Shown piece after piece: positions 1-7,684 of a stretch of DNA of 62,612 nucleotides; within the stretch, counting starts at the first letter, position 1, and each line of letters opens with the position of its first letter. A model generated the notes under the pieces. It had not been told where the DNA came from, ran no database searches, and was given only the letters and a program-made list of their open reading frames with translations. The stretch comes from Micromonospora wenchangensis. Lineage in GTDB: Bacteria > Actinomycetota > Actinomycetes > Mycobacteriales > Micromonosporaceae. A program made the translations under genes and the position numbers. The stretch lies in the NCBI RefSeq assembly GCF_002210435.1, contig NZ_MZMV01000043.1, positions 1 to 62,612 of the forward strand. Reading direction: 5' to 3'.

Positions 1-1619
1 GGGGTGGTCGGCGGCGTCGTGGCGAAGGTGATGTTCGAGACGTAGGAGTTGATGTTCCAGCTCGCGTCCGCGTCGGTCTGGCTGGTGACCGGTCGACCCT
101 GGACGGTGAAGTTGGTGAAGTGCACGCCGCTGATGTTGACCGTCGAGGACCGCCCGTGCAGGTTGACGACCTTCTTCACGTCCGAGGAGACGTTGGTGAA
201 GTAGGCGTTGCGGATCGTGGAGGTGTTCTTCACCGTCCGCCAGGACGGCGGACGGTCCTCCTGGAGGTCGATCAGGCTGTCGGTCTGTTCGACCCGGACG
301 TCCTCCCACCGGGTGTTGGACACGACGGCGGTGTCGACCGCGTCGATCACCATCGACCGTCCCGCCTTCACCACGTCGATGTCGCGGAAGACGATCCCGT
401 CCATCGACGTTCCCTCGGTCTTGGTGCCGATCTTCGCGCAGGCGGAGTTGCTGTAGCAGACGACGTGCTCGTGGACGACGTTCCTGGTGTTGACGATGCC
501 GCTGGCGAACTCGTTCTTGGTCGCCATGTTGTCGTCGCCCGTGTAGAGGAACGCGTTCGACAGCAGGCTGTTGGTCGACTCGTCGAAGTCCACGCCGTCG
601 GTGTTGTTGTAGCCCGAGTTCGGCCGGCAGTTGATCAGCTTGTAGTTCCTGATGGTGACCCGGTCGCTGCGGTAGACGAGGGTGTTCCAGTAGCTGGAGT
701 CGCGGACGGTGACCCCGTCGACCAGGATGTCGGAGCTTTCCTCGATCTTCAGCACGGCCAGGTTGATGCCCTGGGCCCGCAGGTACTTGCCGTTGCCGTC
801 GATGACCCCACGGCCCAGCAGCTTGGCGTTGCGCACCTGGTACATCCGCAGCGAGGCGTGCTGCATGCCCTCGATGTTCACCCCGCCGCTGCCGGTGTTG
901 AAGTCCGCCTTCTGGTTCGAGCCGTAGAGGACCGCGCCGGCGGCCAGGTAGAGGGTCATGTTGCTCCTCATCCACAGCTCACCGACCTGGTACCGACCCG
1001 GCGGCACGTACAGGATGTTCCGGGTCGCCCCGGACGCGGCGTTGATGGCGCTCTGGATCTTGGAGGTGACCAGCGTGGCCCCGGTGTTGTCGACGCCGTA
1101 GTCGGCCAGGTTCGCGACGTCGGCGTCGCCCACCTGCGGCGCGTCCGCCTCGGGCGCGTCGATCAGGACGAACAGCAACTCCTTGGCGTCGAACTGGACG
1201 ATCAGGTAGTTGGGGCCGCTGGTGAAGCTGATCGTGTTGCCGCTGCGGGCGACGGCGAGCTTCCGGCTCTTGGGGCTCACGGTGTACGAACTGAAGCTCT
1301 CGGCGACGGTGACCGAGAACTGGGCCGTCCCCGCCGCCGCCATCGAGCAGTGCGCGTAGTGCACCTGCATCTCCGGGGCGTACTTGGTCATCTTCTCGAC
1401 GAACAGCGGGTTGGCGTCCGCCGTGACGGTGTAGAGCGTGCTCTTCGTCGCGCCGCGCAGGGCGGGGTCGGCGACGCAGCCACCGGCGGCCGCACCGGAC
1501 GTGCCGTTCGCGGCCGCCGCGGTCGCACCGTGGACCGGTGCCACCACTGCGCCCGTCGCGACACCGCCGACGGCGAGGAGAGCGATCGTTGCCCAGATCG
1601 CGAGGCGTCTGTTCTTCAT
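1..1619 (-). CDS. Secreted right-handed beta-helix glycoside hydrolase (GH28/GH49-like), 3' end cut by window
   Basis: The reading frame starts at ATG 1619 behind a GAAGGG ribosome site and runs off the left edge, giving about 539 visible codons. Residues 1-30 form a Sec signal peptide (KNRR, hydrophobic core, AXA-type end). A beta-rich N-terminal part of about 130 residues precedes a parallel beta-helix region holding NTDGVDFDES and TGDDNMATK, which match the acidic NTD and GDD motifs of GH28 polygalacturonase-type enzymes. The usual GHG histidine motif is not obvious, so the exact family (GH28, GH49 or an unassigned relative) is open. The last visible residues are a Thr/Pro linker (ATTPPTT), suggesting a further module, possibly carbohydrate-binding, beyond the edge. 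It probably attacks plant or microbial polysaccharide outside the cell. The divergent LacI gene and GAAA/TTTC palindromes upstream suggest substrate-controlled repression. Confidence 0.8.
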   Translation of the reverse strand, partial: MKNRRLAIWATIALLAVGGVATGAVVAPVHGATAAAANGTSGAAAGGCVADPALRGATKSTLYTVTADANPLFVEKMTKYAPEMQVHYAHCSMAAAGTAQFSVTVAESFSSYTVSPKSRKLAVARSGNTISFTSGPNYLIVQFDAKELLFVLIDAPEADAPQVGDADVANLADYGVDNTGATLVTSKIQSAINAASGATRNILYVPPGRYQVGELWMRSNMTLYLAAGAVLYGSNQKADFNTGSGGVNIEGMQHASLRMYQVRNAKLLGRGVIDGNGKYLRAQGINLAVLKIEESSDILVDGVTVRDSSYWNTLVYRSDRVTIRNYKLINCRPNSGYNNTDGVDFDESTNSLLSNAFLYTGDDNMATKNEFASGIVNTRNVVHEHVVCYSNSACAKIGTKTEGTSMDGIVFRDIDVVKAGRSMVIDAVDTAVVSNTRWEDVRVEQTDSLIDLQEDRPPSWRTVKNTSTIRNAYFTNVSSDVKKVVNLHGRSSTVNISGVHFTNFTVQGRPVTSQTDADASWNINSYVSNITFATTPPTT

Positions 1620-1810
1620 GGGGACCCTTCTCGGGGGTGGACTGGGTGCGCCCGGACCACTCCCCGCCACAGGAGGGTCGACTTCGGCGCGCGACCGTCG
1701 GCCATGGCGCGGGACCCCTGCACCGGTCCCGACGGGCCCTTCCGTGTCGTTCGCCGCGTGCCCGGTTTTCCTCGCAGCGGGGACACGGAGCCGACAAACG
1801 GGCCCCGCCA

Positions 1811-1822
1811 AGAAACATTTCT
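1811..1822. promoter_or_regulatory. Candidate repressor operator, AGAAA-CA-TTTCT
   Basis: A 12-bp inverted repeat with 5-bp arms and a 2-bp centre lies just downstream of the predicted -10 of the beta-helix glycosidase promoter, where bound repressor would block transcription. The GAAA...TTTC pattern recalls LacI-type operators of actinomycete polysaccharide-degradation genes. The binding protein is not known; the LacI protein at 2102 is the nearest candidate. Confidence 0.45.
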
Positions 1823-1829
1823 ACAGCGG

Positions 1830-1858
1830 ACACTACGCTTGACATGGAAGTTCGTCAA
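1830..1858 (-). promoter_or_regulatory. Sigma-70-type promoter for the beta-helix glycosidase
   Basis: On the minus strand TTGACG (1858-1853) and TAGTGT (1835-1830) are separated by exactly 17 nt. This is the best -35/-10 match in the divergent intergenic region. It predicts a start near 1823 and a leader of about 200 nt before ATG 1619. Confidence 0.6.
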
Positions 1859-1899
1859 TGACGACCGAGGTGGGGGACGAAAAGTATCGGGCCGGATTC

Positions 1900-1910
1900 G
1901 GAAACTTTCC
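1900..1910. promoter_or_regulatory. Second GAAA/TTTC palindrome (GGAAA-C-TTTCC)
   Basis: An 11-bp perfect palindrome in the 482-nt gap between the glycosidase and the first LacI gene. It resembles the operator at 1811-1822 and could be a second site for the same repressor. The rest of the gap (1620-2101) holds no convincing gene. Confidence 0.4.
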
Positions 1911-2101
1911 TATCGACCGGGGTGGGTCGGTGGTGGGTCGAGTCCGGGGGGCATGGTGCCGTGAACCGCCGCCCCCTGCCCCTGCCGCGCCGACCGGCGC
2001 CGGGCGCGACGGACCCGATACGCTCGCCCCGACGGCCGGTGTCCGCCCCCGGGCGGCCCCCGCCGGCCGGACCCGCGCGCCGGCAGGAAAGGGGATGCGG
2101 C

Positions 2102-3124
2102 ATGTCGTCGTCGAGGCGGTCGGCAGCCGACCCACCGCGTCCGGTGACCATCTCCCACATCGCCCGGACGGCGGGCGTGTCCGTGCCGACCGTGTCGAAG
2201 GTGATCAACGGCCGGGCCGGGGTGGCACCCGGCACCCGGGCCCGGGTCGAGTCGCTGATCAGCGAGTACGGCTACCGCAAGTCCGGTCCTCCGGCCGGCG
2301 GCACCACCATCGAGCTGGTCTTCGCGCAGAATGGGGACCTGCCCGGCATCGAGATCATCCAGGGCGTCCAGCAGGTCGCCCGTGAGCACCAGCTCGGTGT
2401 GGTGCTGTCCGGGTCCGGTGCCGACCCGGGGCGGTACTGGCTCGACCACGCGGTGTCGCGTCGTTCCCTCGGTGTCGTGGCCGTCGCGCAGCTCGACGTC
2501 GAGGAACAGGACCAGCTCCGTCGGCACGCGGTCCCGTTCGTGATCGTCGACCCCACCCACGAGCTGCCCGACGACGTGCCGTTCGTCGGGGCGACGAACT
2601 GGTCGGGTGGCCGGGCCGCCGCCCGGCACCTGCTCGGCCTGGGACACCGCCGCATCGCGACGGTCACCGGACCGGGGCACGTGCTGTCCTGCCGGGCGCG
2701 CTTCGACGGCCACCGGTCCGCGCTGGAGGAGGCCGGCCTGACCGGGCGGTCGACGCTCGTGACCCGGCAGGAGCTGACCCGGGAGGGCGGCCGGACGGCC
2801 GCCGGCGACCTGCTGGCCCGGCCGGACCGGCCGACCGCGGTCGTCACCGGCAACGACCTGCAGGCCGTGGGGGTGTACCAGGCCGCGCGGGCCGCCGGCC
2901 TGCGCATTCCGGAGGATCTCAGCGTCATCGGCTTCGACGACCTGCCCGTCGCCGCCCAGTTGGACCCGCCGCTGACCACGGTCCACCGGCCGCTGGGCCA
3001 GATGGCGGTCACCGCCACCGAGATGGCGCTCGCGCTGGGCCGGGGCGAGCGGCCCGCGCAGACCGGAATCGAGCTGGCCACGACGCTTGCGGTACGGCAC
3101 AGCGCCGCTCCCCCGGCCGCCTGA
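2102..3124 (+). CDS. LacI-family transcriptional regulator
   Basis: A 340-residue repressor. The N-terminal helix-turn-helix and hinge (VTISHIARTAGVSVPTVSKV, residues about 12-31) are followed by a periplasmic-binding-protein-like effector domain with the family's GHRRIATVTG and NDLQAVGVYQAARAAGLRIP segments. ATG 2102 is chosen because GGAAAGG lies 9-14 nt upstream and the HTH begins directly afterwards; a longer frame upstream has no homology-like sequence. It is divergent from the beta-helix glycosidase and precedes a second LacI gene. It probably senses a sugar and controls the glycosidase, the transport operon or both. The real ligand cannot be read from sequence. Confidence 0.88.
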   Translation: MSSSRRSAADPPRPVTISHIARTAGVSVPTVSKVINGRAGVAPGTRARVESLISEYGYRKSGPPAGGTTIELVFAQNGDLPGIEIIQGVQQVAREHQLGVVLSGSGADPGRYWLDHAVSRRSLGVVAVAQLDVEEQDQLRRHAVPFVIVDPTHELPDDVPFVGATNWSGGRAAARHLLGLGHRRIATVTGPGHVLSCRARFDGHRSALEEAGLTGRSTLVTRQELTREGGRTAAGDLLARPDRPTAVVTGNDLQAVGVYQAARAAGLRIPEDLSVIGFDDLPVAAQLDPPLTTVHRPLGQMAVTATEMALALGRGERPAQTGIELATTLAVRHSAAPPAA

Positions 3125-3227
3125 CGGCCCGCCCGGCACGATCCACCGGGTACCCACGGTCACCGCGTCGGGGGCCGGCGGCGGTCCACCTCCGCACCGG
3201 GCGGCGACCCCCGTTCGACATCGGCTA

Positions 3228-3256
3228 TTGACGTCGCCGTAACAGGGGGCTTAGCG
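3228..3256 (+). promoter_or_regulatory. Promoter of the second LacI gene / sugar operon
   Basis: TTGACG (3228-3233), a 17-nt spacer and TTAGCG (3251-3256) precede the second LacI gene by about 75 nt. The -35 is strong and the -10 is modest. Tandem operators begin 5 nt after the -10, so RNA would start within them. Confidence 0.5.
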
Positions 3257-3260
3257 TCTG

Positions 3261-3287
3261 TCGAACCGCTTCGTCGAACCGCTTCGA
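3261..3287. repeat. Two abutting 13-bp direct repeats forming tandem LacI operators
   Basis: TCGAACCGCTTCG occurs at 3261-3273 and again at 3274-3286 with no spacer. Each repeat is a palindrome, TCGAA-CCGC-TTCGA, perfect in the second copy and one base off at the end of the first. The site sits on the predicted transcription start of the LacI gene at 3333, as expected for autoregulation and repression of the downstream sugar operon. Confidence 0.65.
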
Positions 3288-3332
3288 CGATCATTCACGT
3301 GCGGATCCCCGCCCGGCCGAAGGAGGTGCGCG

Positions 3333-4370
3333 ATGGCCACCATGCACGACGTCGCCCGCCTGGCGCAGGTCTCGGTCAGCACCGTGTCCTACGTCCTCAC
3401 CGGGGCCCGGCCGATCTCCCAGGCCACCCGGGCCAAGGTGCTCGCCGCCATGGCGCAGCTCGACTACCAGCCCAACGCGATGGCCCGGGGCCTGGCCAGC
3501 CGGCGCAGCCGGATCCTGGGCCTGCTGCTGCCGATGGACGAGCGCGGGCTCGGCGCGACCGAGGCGGCGTTCGTCACCGGGGCCGCCGCGGCGGCCAGCG
3601 CCGTCGGTTACCACCTGGTGCTGTCGCCCGTCGGTGGGGGCGGCGACCTCGACGAGCTGCGCCGGCTGGCCAGCCAGCGGATGTTCGACGGCGTCGTGCT
3701 GATGGAGGTGCAGCTCGCCGACGAGCGGGTCGACGCGCTCGGCCAGGCCGGGGTGCCGCTGGTGCTGATCGGGCGGACCGGGGACACCGACGGCCTGTCC
3801 TACGTCGACATCGACTTCGAGCAGACGGTGCGGGAGGCGGTGGCGCACCTGGTCGGCCTGGGCCACCGGCAGATCGTCTACGTCAACCACTCGGCCGAGA
3901 CCCTGGCCAGCGGTTACGGGCCGGCGCTGCGGACCCGGGACGCGTTCGTCACGGCGATGACCGGCCACGGCCTGGAGCCGGTCATGATCCCGGCGCAGGA
4001 CAGCGCCGCCGGTGGGCGGGCCGCGCTGGCCGCCGCCGTCGCGCGGGCGCCGGGCCTGACGGCCGTGCTGGCCATGAACGAGACGGCGATCTTCGGCATC
4101 CTCGGCGAGTTGACCGCGCGGGGGCTGAGCGTGCCCGACGACGTGTCGGTGGTCTCGATGGTCACCTCGCCGCAGGTCGCCGAGCTGGCCACCCCGGCGT
4201 TGACCGCGATGACGTCGCCCGGCTCGGCGATGGGCCGGATCGCGATCGAGGCGCTGGTGCGCCACCTGGACGGGGCCGGTGACGAGCGCCACCAGCAGTT
4301 GCTGCCGTGCGCGCTGGAGATCCGGGGATCGACCGCAGCACCCCGCAGTCGTCAGCCCGATGGGGGTTGA
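3333..4370 (+). CDS. LacI-family transcriptional regulator of the sugar operon
   Basis: A 345-residue repressor beginning MATMHDVARLAQVSVSTVSY, a classic LacI helix-turn-helix right at the N-terminus, preceded by GAAGGAGG. The effector domain spans about 60-335 with GLGHRQIVYVNH and AVLAMNETAIFGILGEL segments. The usual ST in the DNA-binding hinge and the conserved C-terminal ALEIRGST are present. It is followed after 86 nt by the solute-binding-protein gene in the same direction. Regulator and transport operon are therefore probably cotranscribed from the promoter carrying the tandem operators. The inducer is expected to be an imported oligosaccharide such as isoprimeverose or cellobiose; that is inference from the neighbours. 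Confidence 0.88.
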   Translation: MATMHDVARLAQVSVSTVSYVLTGARPISQATRAKVLAAMAQLDYQPNAMARGLASRRSRILGLLLPMDERGLGATEAAFVTGAAAAASAVGYHLVLSPVGGGGDLDELRRLASQRMFDGVVLMEVQLADERVDALGQAGVPLVLIGRTGDTDGLSYVDIDFEQTVREAVAHLVGLGHRQIVYVNHSAETLASGYGPALRTRDAFVTAMTGHGLEPVMIPAQDSAAGGRAALAAAVARAPGLTAVLAMNETAIFGILGELTARGLSVPDDVSVVSMVTSPQVAELATPALTAMTSPGSAMGRIAIEALVRHLDGAGDERHQQLLPCALEIRGSTAAPRSRQPDGG

Positions 4371-4456
4371 CCAGGTAAAACGGCCCGTCGCCGCGCGGCA
4401 ACGCGACGACGGACCCAGTGAAGTACCGGGCTCGATACTCAACGAGGAGGATAGCA

Positions 4457-5761
4457 ATGCAGCGATTCCGCCGGATCGTCGCCGCGATCGCCCTGGCGGC
4501 CACCGCGACGACCACCGTGGCCGCGTGCGGCGGCGACGACAGCGGTGACGACAGCGGGGCCAAGACCCTCAAGCTCTGGCACTACGAGGGCGAGAACAGC
4601 GCGATGGGGGTCGGCTGGGCCAAGGCCATCGAGATCTTCAAGACCGAGCACCCGGGTGTCGAGGTGCGCTTCGAACGCAAGGCGTTCGAGCAGATCCAGC
4701 AGAACGCCGGCATGATCATCAACTCGTCCGAGGGCCCGGACATCATGGAGTACAACAAGGGCAACGCGACGGCCGGCCTGCTGTCGTCCCAGGGGCTGCT
4801 CACCGACCTCAGCGGCGAGGCCGACAAGCGCGGCTGGGCCGGCAAGCTCAGCCCCAGCCTGCAGACCACGGCCCGGTACAGCGACAAGGGCGTGATGGGG
4901 TCGGGCAACTGGTTCGGGGTGCCGAACTACGGCGAATACGTCACGGTCTACTACAACAAGGACCTGTTCGACCGCAACGGCGTCACCGTGCCCACCACCA
5001 TGGCGGAGCTGACCGCCGCGATGGACACCTTCGTCGGTAAGGGCATCACCCCGCTGGGCATGGCCGGCGCCGAGTACCCGGCCGGGCAGCTATTCTACCA
5101 GTTGGCCCTGGCGAAGGCCGACCGGCAGTTCGTCGACGACTACCAGCTCTACAAGAACCCGGTCGACTTCAAGGCCGACCCGCTGAAGTACGGCGCGGAC
5201 ACCTTCGCCGACTGGGTGCGCAAGGGCTACCTGGCCAAGGACTCGGCGAGCCTCAAGGCCGAGGACATGGGCACCGCGTTCATCGCGGGCAAGACCCCGA
5301 TGATCGTCTCGGGGAGTTGGTGGTACGGCCGGTTCAAGGCCGAGATGAAGGCCAACTGGGACACCTTCCTGTTCCCGGGCAACACCCTCAACGCCGGCTC
5401 GTCCGGCAACCTCTGGGTCGTTCCGGCCAACAGCAAGGCCAAGAGCCTGGCGTACGACTTCATCGACATCACCCTGCGCCCGGAGATCCAGGACCTGATC
5501 GGCAACAACGGTGGCATCCCGGTGGCCGGTGACCCCACGAAGATCACCGATCCGAAGGACCGCAAGCTGATCGAGGACTTCAACACGGTCAGCAAGCAGG
5601 ACGGCCTGGCGTTCTACCCGGACTGGCCGGTGCCCGGCTACTACGACGTGCTGGTCGGCGGGTTCCAGGCGCTGATCAACGGGTCCAAGTCCCCCGACCA
5701 GGTGCTCGACACGATCGCCAAGCCGTACGCCGACGGCGTCAAGGAGATCACCGGCAAGTGA
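4457..5761 (+). CDS. Sugar ABC transporter substrate-binding lipoprotein
   Basis: A 434-residue extracellular solute-binding protein of the MalE-like family 1. It starts MQRFRRIVAAIALAATATTT and has a lipobox VAAC with the lipid-modified Cys at residue 24. The mature part begins with the family's LKLWHYEGENS strand and contains the hinge-region segments DIMEYNKGNATAGLLSSQG and GSWWYGRFKAEM. ATG 4457 follows GAGGAGG at 7 nt. It captures an oligosaccharide outside the membrane and passes it to the two permeases encoded next. No ATPase is encoded in the operon, so it probably shares an MsiK-type ATPase encoded elsewhere, as is common for actinomycete sugar importers. Confidence 0.92.
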   Translation: MQRFRRIVAAIALAATATTTVAACGGDDSGDDSGAKTLKLWHYEGENSAMGVGWAKAIEIFKTEHPGVEVRFERKAFEQIQQNAGMIINSSEGPDIMEYNKGNATAGLLSSQGLLTDLSGEADKRGWAGKLSPSLQTTARYSDKGVMGSGNWFGVPNYGEYVTVYYNKDLFDRNGVTVPTTMAELTAAMDTFVGKGITPLGMAGAEYPAGQLFYQLALAKADRQFVDDYQLYKNPVDFKADPLKYGADTFADWVRKGYLAKDSASLKAEDMGTAFIAGKTPMIVSGSWWYGRFKAEMKANWDTFLFPGNTLNAGSSGNLWVVPANSKAKSLAYDFIDITLRPEIQDLIGNNGGIPVAGDPTKITDPKDRKLIEDFNTVSKQDGLAFYPDWPVPGYYDVLVGGFQALINGSKSPDQVLDTIAKPYADGVKEITGK

Positions 5762-5829
5762 CACGGCGAGCGGCGGGCGCGACCGGCACGACCGGCTGCG
5801 CCCGCCCACCCCGCCGGGAAGGGTCCTCC

Positions 5830-6807
5830 ATGACAGTCCCCGACACCGTCGCCGGCACCCCACCGGCGACGACCCCGACCTCCTCCCCCGCGCCTCCACC
5901 CCGCCGCCGGCGCGACGGCCGCGACGCGGCGTACTGGCTCTACCTGCTCCCCGGGGCGGTGCTGTTCGTCCTGGTGATCGGCGTGCCGCTGGTCGGCACC
6001 GGCTACCTGTCGCTGACCCGGTGGTCGGGCGTGGGCGACCCCACCTTCGTCGGGTGGGACAACTACCGCCAGTTGCTGGACGACGACGTGTTCTGGGCGT
6101 CGTTCCGCAACACCCTGGCGATGATCGTCGCGATGGTGGTGGTGCCGACGCTGCTCGGGCTGCTGCTCGCCTCGGTGCTCTTCGACGTCGTCGGACGGCG
6201 GTTCCGGCCCCGGACGGCGGCGGCCCTGCGGGCGGCGTTCTACCTGCCGCAGGTGCTGCCCGTGGTGGTGGCCGGCATCGTGTGGGGCTGGATCCTGCGC
6301 CCCGACGGCGCGTTCAACAGTGTGCTCGACGCGGTCGGTCTCGGCGCGCTGCGCCACGACTGGCTGGGCGACCCGGACACCGCGCTGCCGGCGGTGATGG
6401 CGGTGATGATCTGGGTGCAGATCGGCTACCCGGTGGTCGTGTTCATGGCGGCGTTGCAGCGGGTCGACCCGGAGCTGTACGAGGCCGCCGAGGTCGACGG
6501 GGCGAACTGGCTGCACCGGTTCCGGGCGATCACCCTGCCGCAGATCCGGCCGGAGACCTTCGTGGTGGCGCTGACCTGCACGATCGCCGCGCTGAAGGTG
6601 TTCGGGCCGATCTTCGCACTGACCCGGGGCGGCCCGGAGAACGCCACCAACGTGCCGTCGTACTTCGCGTACTACACGTTCTTCAAGAAACTCCAGGTCG
6701 GCTACGGCTCGGCGATCTCCACGGTGCTGACGGCGATCATCGTGGTGGTGGCCGTGGTGTTCATCGCCGTGCAGGCCCGCAGCGAGCGCCGGGAACGGGG
6801 GCGCTGA
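5830..6807 (+). CDS. Sugar ABC transporter permease, MalF type
   Basis: A 325-residue inner-membrane protein with six predicted helices, the first being YWLYLLPGAVLFVLVIGVPL. The EAA loop that contacts the ATPase is present (YEAAEVDGANWLHRFRAITL). ATG 5830 is favoured because GGAAGGG precedes it; an in-frame GTG at 5758 overlapping the stop of the upstream gene is an alternative. It pairs with the MalG-type permease whose start lies 1 nt after this stop. Confidence 0.9.
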   Translation: MTVPDTVAGTPPATTPTSSPAPPPRRRRDGRDAAYWLYLLPGAVLFVLVIGVPLVGTGYLSLTRWSGVGDPTFVGWDNYRQLLDDDVFWASFRNTLAMIVAMVVVPTLLGLLLASVLFDVVGRRFRPRTAAALRAAFYLPQVLPVVVAGIVWGWILRPDGAFNSVLDAVGLGALRHDWLGDPDTALPAVMAVMIWVQIGYPVVVFMAALQRVDPELYEAAEVDGANWLHRFRAITLPQIRPETFVVALTCTIAALKVFGPIFALTRGGPENATNVPSYFAYYTFFKKLQVGYGSAISTVLTAIIVVVAVVFIAVQARSERRERGR

Positions 6808-6808
6808 G

Positions 6809-7684
6809 ATGGCCGTCACGACGACCGGGATCCCGGTCCGGCGGACGGTGCGCGACCGCCACCACCGGGGGGTCAGCCGCTGGGTGGTGCTCGCACTGGT
6901 CACGGCGGGCGCGCTGGTCATGCTGGTGCCGTTCGCGTTCATGCTGCTCAACGCGTTCAAGTCGCCTGGCGACTACTCGTCGGGCGGCCCGCTGAGCTGG
7001 CCGTCGGAGTTCTACACCACGGGTCTGCGGACGTACTGGTCGGAGGTGAACTTCCCGCTCAAACTGTGGAACTCGGCGCTCATCGCCGGGTCGGTGGCGG
7101 TGCTCGGCGTCGTCGTGTCGCTGCTCAACGCGTACGCGCTGGGCATCGGCCGGGTCCGCGGCCGGCTGTGGATCGTCGGGGTGTTCCTGCTGGCCAACAT
7201 GCTGCCGCAGGAGGCGTTGATCTATCCGCTGTACTACGTCGCCAAGGAGATCGGCCTCTACAACACCCGGCTGTCGGTGATCATCATCTTCACCGTCATC
7301 CAGAGCGCGTTCGGCACGTACCTGCTGGCCTCGGTGCTGGGCACGTTCCCCCGGGCGCTGCTGGAGGCCGCCGCGCTCGACGGCGCCGGGAAGTGGACGG
7401 TGCTGTGGCGGGTGGTCTTCCCCAACCTGCGGCCCACCCTCGCCGTGCTGCTCATCTTCTTCTTCATCTGGACCTGGAACGAGTTCCTCATCCCGCTGGT
7501 CATGCTGATCGACAACCAGACCCAGACCATCCCGGTCGCCCTCGCGTCGTTGCAGGGTGACCGGCTGATGGACGCCCCCACCACCAACGCCGGCGCCCTG
7601 ATCAGCCTGGTGCCGGCCATCCTGTTCTTCCTCATCTTCCAGCGCACCCTGGCGCGCGGCATCACGGCAGGAGCCGAGAAGTGA
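6809..7684 (+). CDS. Sugar ABC transporter permease, MalG type
   Basis: A 291-residue permease with six predicted helices and the EAA loop LEAAALDGAGKWTVLWRVVF. The long C-terminal segment IPLVMLIDNQTQTIPVALAS is typical of MalG/CUT1 partners. The ATG lies one base after the stop of the MalF-type gene, and the stop overlaps the GTG of the GH31 gene by 4 nt. Import and intracellular cleavage are therefore translationally linked. Confidence 0.9.
   Translation: MAVTTTGIPVRRTVRDRHHRGVSRWVVLALVTAGALVMLVPFAFMLLNAFKSPGDYSSGGPLSWPSEFYTTGLRTYWSEVNFPLKLWNSALIAGSVAVLGVVVSLLNAYALGIGRVRGRLWIVGVFLLANMLPQEALIYPLYYVAKEIGLYNTRLSVIIIFTVIQSAFGTYLLASVLGTFPRALLEAAALDGAGKWTVLWRVVFPNLRPTLAVLLIFFFIWTWNEFLIPLVMLIDNQTQTIPVALASLQGDRLMDAPTTNAGALISLVPAILFFLIFQRTLARGITAGAEK

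Noticed and set aside
120..1964. 614-codon open frame on the plus strand
   Set aside because: It lies opposite the beta-helix glycosidase; its translation is His/Val/Arg-rich without any family motif, and the minus-strand frame has a signal peptide and conserved motifs.
3261..3287. Tandem 13-bp repeats considered as a CRISPR or satellite start
   Set aside because: Only two units, no spacers, and palindromic; they fit repressor operators at a promoter.
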